A DNA stretch of 64,000 nt from JBMOJK01 sp049315825 (GTDB taxonomy: Bacteria > Patescibacteriota > Gracilibacteria > BD1-5 > UBA2023). This document shows, piece by piece, positions 61,399 through 64,000 of the stretch; the stretch's first letter is position 1, and every line of letters begins with the position of its first letter. The position numbers and the translations under genes are program-made. The notes beneath the pieces were generated by a model, which saw only the letters and a list, made by a program, of their open reading frames with translations, made no database searches and was not told where the DNA came from. The stretch lies in NCBI GenBank assembly GCA_049315825.1, contig JBMOJK010000002.1:62001-126000 (forward strand), given 5' to 3'.

Positions 61399-61914
61399 AT
61401 GTCACACGCAGAGCATAAAAACACTCTCGAAACCTTTGCTCAAAATCACAAATACGTACGAATCGAACTCACCAGTGGAGCAAGTGCACGCGGGAAAATC
61501 GTACACGCTGGGGATTTTGGCGCGATCCTTGCGATCGTAGAAGATTTTCACTTCGACGGTTTTGGGATGATCAGTCTTGAGAGCATTGAGGCAGTACACA
61601 ACGATGAAGATGAGATATTTACTGCGGAGATCCTCTCAAAAGAATCTATTTCTGAACCATCTTTGCCATCACTCGATTTCTCTTCTCTTGAAACATTGCT
61701 TGATGGACTCGCTGGAAGCTTTGTTATGCTTGAGGATGGTGAATACGATCTGCACTTTGCTCGACTTGATGGTATCACCGACGGAGAGGTCACACTCACT
61801 CCATTCTCTTCCACTGGCCAATTTGAGCCTTCATTTTCACAGGCAATTGCAGATATTTACACGATCCGATTCGAGAACGAATACCTCAAAATGTACCAAA
61901 AATACGCGAAATAA
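61399..61914 (+). CDS. hypothetical protein, possible Sm-like N-terminus
   Basis: A 171-residue acidic protein. Residues 15-70 (YVRIELTSGASARGKIVHAG, GFGMISLESIEAVH) have the alternating pattern of an Sm-like strand domain, a weak resemblance. The rest is acidic, Ser/Leu/Phe-rich, with two similar segments. No signal or membrane helix. Divergent from recG. No in-frame TGA. Not assigned to a family. Confidence 0.6.
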   Translation: MSHAEHKNTLETFAQNHKYVRIELTSGASARGKIVHAGDFGAILAIVEDFHFDGFGMISLESIEAVHNDEDEIFTAEILSKESISEPSLPSLDFSSLETLLDGLAGSFVMLEDGEYDLHFARLDGITDGEVTLTPFSSTGQFEPSFSQAIADIYTIRFENEYLKMYQKYAK

Positions 61915-62032
61915 TCTCCCAATTTCCCAAAAATCCCCCTATCTCCCGACTTTTGCTTGTCCACATGCAGGAATTTGGGAGATTTTCTTTTGCAAAAAAA
62001 TAGCACTTTCATATACTTTTCCTGCTTTTTGT

Positions 62033-62110
62033 GGCGGTCGTAGTTCAATTGGTTAGAGCGCCAGACTGTGAATCTGGATGTTGCGAGTTCAAGCCTCGTC
62101 GATCGCCCCA
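62033..62110 (+). tRNA. tRNA-His(GUG)
   Basis: Cloverleaf with the extra G-1 of histidine tRNA. Acceptor GCGGTCG pairs with CGATCGC, discriminator C, CCA encoded. D arm GTTCAATTGGTTAGAGC; anticodon loop CTGTGAA gives GUG; T arm GCGAG-TTCAAGC-CTCGT. The G-1:C73 pair is the HisRS identity element. Confidence 0.95.
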
Positions 62111-62142
62111 TTAGTTAAAAATCACTCAAACCCCCACGACGG

Positions 62143-62229
62143 GGCTTGAACGTGAGGTAAAACGCGCATGCGTTTTAGAAAGCCAACAACTTGGCTTTCG
62201 GCCGAGGGCGCCCGGAGGGCAAGCCTCAC
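62143..62229. ncRNA. structured element, copy B
   Basis: About 87 bases sharing blocks with copy A (17610-17697): GGCTTGAACGTGAGGT, a hairpin AAAACG/CGTTTT (62160-62176), a hairpin GAAAGCCAA/TTGGCTTTC (62178-62199), and GGCCGAGGG. An outer stem GTGAGG/CCTCAC (62152-62157 with 62224-62229) closes it. It lies 33 bases after tRNA-His and 100 bases before rpsA. Compared with copy A, both hairpins change sequence while keeping pairs. Strand and role unknown. Confidence 0.5.
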
Positions 62230-62331
62230 CACTTATATTCAAGTAGCTAGAAACGAAGAAACCCCAATCTCGGTACTAACTCGCGAAAGCGAAGATTTTT
62301 ACAATTTATTTTATTTCGTAATTTTTAAGCC

Positions 62332-63534
62332 ATGTCTGTTCAGACTGACTTCGAAGCACTCATTGCTTCGGCAGATCCAATCAAAACTCCAGGTCTCGGA
62401 GAAATCATCAACGGTACAGTTATTTCTGCATCACCAAAGATGATCCTCGTTGACATCGGAGGACAGTTCACGGGAGTAATCGCCGGAACACACATGTACT
62501 CTTCTACTGAAGATGCATCAGGACTCACAACAGGTGATAAGGTTGACTCAATCGTAATCGGTGAAGACCGACACTCTGGTATCGTTCACCTCTCACTCCG
62601 AAAGGCGTCTCAGATCAAGCTCATCGAGAAGCTCCACTCAAACTTCGACACAAAGGAAATCATCACGGTTATCCCGAACGAAGCAAACAAGGGAGGTCTC
62701 CTCATTGACCTCGACGGAATCAAGGGATTCATCCCAGTTTCTCAGCTCACTCCAGTCAACTATCCACGTGTTGAAGGAGCAGATCCAGAAAAGATTCTCG
62801 AGCACCTTCAGCGTCTCGTTGGAAAACCATTCAAGGTTCGCGTTATCAACGTTGACAACGATGGAAAGAAGATCATCTTCTCTGAAAAGGCAGCTCTCGA
62901 AGAGCAGCGTGCAGCAGCACTCTCTCACCTCAAGGCAGGAGATGTTGTGGAAGGAACTGTTTCTGGAATCCTCACTTACGGACTCTTCATTACTTTCAAC
63001 GGTATCGAAGGACTCGTACACGTTTCTGAAATCGACTGGGGACACGTATCTAATCCTTCAAAGTTCGCGAAGGTTGGAGACAATGTTAAGGTTCAGATTA
63101 TCGGAATCGAAGGAGACAAGATCAGCCTCTCTATGAAGCGTCTTCGCTCAAATCCATGGGCAGAACTCGCTGCGAAGTACAAGGTTGGAGATATCGTAAA
63201 CGCTCCAGTTATGCGAATCTCTCAGTTCGGAGTATTCCTCGCACTCGATGGAGGTATCTCAGGACTTATCCACCTCTCAGAAATCTCAACAGAAGCCTCA
63301 AAGAATGTTGAAGAATTCATCAAGGTTGGTGAGAACGTAGAAGCAAAGATCATTACTTTCGATGCTCAGGCAAAGCGTATTGGTCTCTCGATGAAGGCTC
63401 TCGAGCCAGGTGCAGAAACTACTGAAGCTCCAGCAGCTGATGCAGAAACTACTCCAAAGGCAAAGAAGGCTCCAAAGGCAAAGAAAGAAGAAGCTACTGA
63501 AGAAGCTACTGAAGAAGTTTCAACAGCTGAATAA
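62332..63534 (+). CDS. rpsA: ribosomal protein S1
   Basis: A 400-residue protein with four S1 RNA-binding repeats (about residues 24-95, 108-175, 192-262 and 278-350; e.g. GDVVEGTVSGILTYGLFITF, GLVHVSEIDW, GLIHLSEIS) and an Ala/Glu/Lys-rich tail. Four-repeat S1 is common in Gram-positive and small-genome bacteria. S1 helps load mRNA on the ribosome, which may matter in a genome with few Shine-Dalgarno sites. No in-frame TGA in 400 codons. The leader contains structured element B. Confidence 0.93.
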   Translation: MSVQTDFEALIASADPIKTPGLGEIINGTVISASPKMILVDIGGQFTGVIAGTHMYSSTEDASGLTTGDKVDSIVIGEDRHSGIVHLSLRKASQIKLIEKLHSNFDTKEIITVIPNEANKGGLLIDLDGIKGFIPVSQLTPVNYPRVEGADPEKILEHLQRLVGKPFKVRVINVDNDGKKIIFSEKAALEEQRAAALSHLKAGDVVEGTVSGILTYGLFITFNGIEGLVHVSEIDWGHVSNPSKFAKVGDNVKVQIIGIEGDKISLSMKRLRSNPWAELAAKYKVGDIVNAPVMRISQFGVFLALDGGISGLIHLSEISTEASKNVEEFIKVGENVEAKIITFDAQAKRIGLSMKALEPGAETTEAPAADAETTPKAKKAPKAKKEEATEEATEEVSTAE

Positions 63535-63544
63535 TTCTCTAGGT

Positions 63545-63574
63545 AAAAACCCCACCGCATGCGGTGGGGTTTTT
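63545..63574. terminator. bidirectional terminator
   Basis: AAAAACCCCACCGCA / TGCGGTGGGGTTTTT, a perfect palindrome between rpsA and the convergent partial gene. Confidence 0.85.
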
Positions 63575-63579
63575 ATTGA

Positions 63580-64000
63580 TTATTTGAATTCAAATCGTAC
63601 AACTGCGTTTACTTTCTTTGCAGTCATTCGGACTTCGAATGACGTATTCACTCATGAACTTTTTTCCTCGAATCTTACACCGATTCCTCAGCGCCCTAAT
63701 CCTAGACCATAGGTATCTTTTCCTGATTGCTTGTACACCTGAACATCACTCGTCTTTTCTAGGATATCAGAAATACTCGTTTTAGCTGCCTTTTCATTTG
63801 GAAGGAGTCTATAGTCAGCAGCGATGTCCCTAGGAAGACTTGTACCAATTTCCACTCCATAGGGTGAGCATGGTGAGAGTGGTATCTTGTATCAGAGTTC
63901 CACATCAGCCTGGGAAAGACGGGGATTTATGAGGCCATCATATGCACTGCGCGTTTGACCACAGATTTTATCAGCTGCGGACGCTGGTTCTGAAAACAGT
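63580..64000 (-). CDS. partial UGA-containing hypothetical protein at the right edge
   Basis: C-terminal 140 or so codons, open from the window edge to TAA at 63580. Only TGA interrupts the frame (63892, 63688, 63652), at VEL-G-YKIP, GLGR-G-GIGV and KSS-G-VNTSFEV. The pattern suggests a beta-rich secreted or surface domain, with CGQTR and PCSPYG cysteines. The 5' end lies outside the window, so signal and full domain content are unknown. No family recognised. Confidence 0.6.

Noticed and set aside
62168..62443. ORF overlapping element B and rpsA
   Set aside because: It runs through conserved hairpins and then out of frame over rpsA; no independent support.

Overview
This window comes from a bacterium that reads UGA as glycine, the code known from Gracilibacteria (BD1-5) and Absconditabacteria (SR1). 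The evidence is internal. At least 16 genes are interrupted only by in-frame TGA, and wherever the family is recognisable the TGA falls on a glycine: the ClpB NBD1 block, the ArgRS catalytic block, class III cyclase motifs and a P-loop. TAA and TAG are never crossed. UGG stays in use for tryptophan. Under the standard code most of these genes look like broken fragments, and several vanish. Most host start codons have no Shine-Dalgarno sequence; AT-rich stretches precede the ATG. No tRNA-Gly(UCA) lies in this window, so the lineage call rests on the reading frames alone.

Layout. 1-4.7 kb: end of gatA, a DUF305 protein, a small secreted protein, clpB behind a CIRCE operator, and a type IV prepilin-like gene. 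4.7-10.5 kb: aspS with a T-box leader, a polytopic membrane protein, and a secreted beta-propeller protein. 10.6-12.1 kb: two genes that do not look native, one behind an attenuator-like leader and one ending in TGA next to a terminator. 12.2-19.5 kb: an RlpA-CAP fusion, a two-gene unit of unknown function, DUF3955 and DUF4377/META proteins, two UGA-rich membrane-anchored proteins, and tRNA-Lys. 20-33 kb: one open frame of about 4,337 codons encoding a giant secreted protein, followed by overlapping tsaB and PH-domain genes. 34.2-36.4 kb: a two-gene cassette with Shine-Dalgarno sites and a TGA stop. 36.6-45.6 kb: an orphan cNMP-binding protein, mtaB-trxA, argS, an RBBP9-type hydrolase, a VirB4-like ATPase and a SpoIIE phosphatase. 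45.7-50.6 kb: ssb, two small membrane proteins, and a FecR/CHASE2-cyclase pair. 50.6-55.7 kb: a possible structured ncRNA, a CBS-like protein, two small Shine-Dalgarno genes, thrS behind a threonine-rich leader peptide, and trxB. 56-64 kb: a polysaccharide pyruvyl transferase/ruvA cluster, a major pilin, recG, tRNA-His, rpsA, and a partial UGA-containing gene at the right edge.

How the parts connect. Translation genes (aspS, thrS, argS, rpsA, gatA, tsaB, mtaB, two tRNAs) sit beside an unusually large surface and signalling set: two pilins, a giant secreted protein, a wall-remodelling-like RlpA-CAP protein, a class III cyclase with a separate cNMP-binding protein, and a SpoIIE phosphatase. This fits a small-genome, host-attached lifestyle, but that is inference. 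Three aminoacyl-tRNA synthetase genes are present, and two have leader RNA control: a T-box with an Asp GAC specifier for aspS, and what looks like ribosome-mediated attenuation for thrS through a leader peptide that itself contains a UGA codon. A structured element of about 85 nt occurs twice (near 17.65 and 62.2 kb) with paired base changes in its stems; I could not assign it to a known family.
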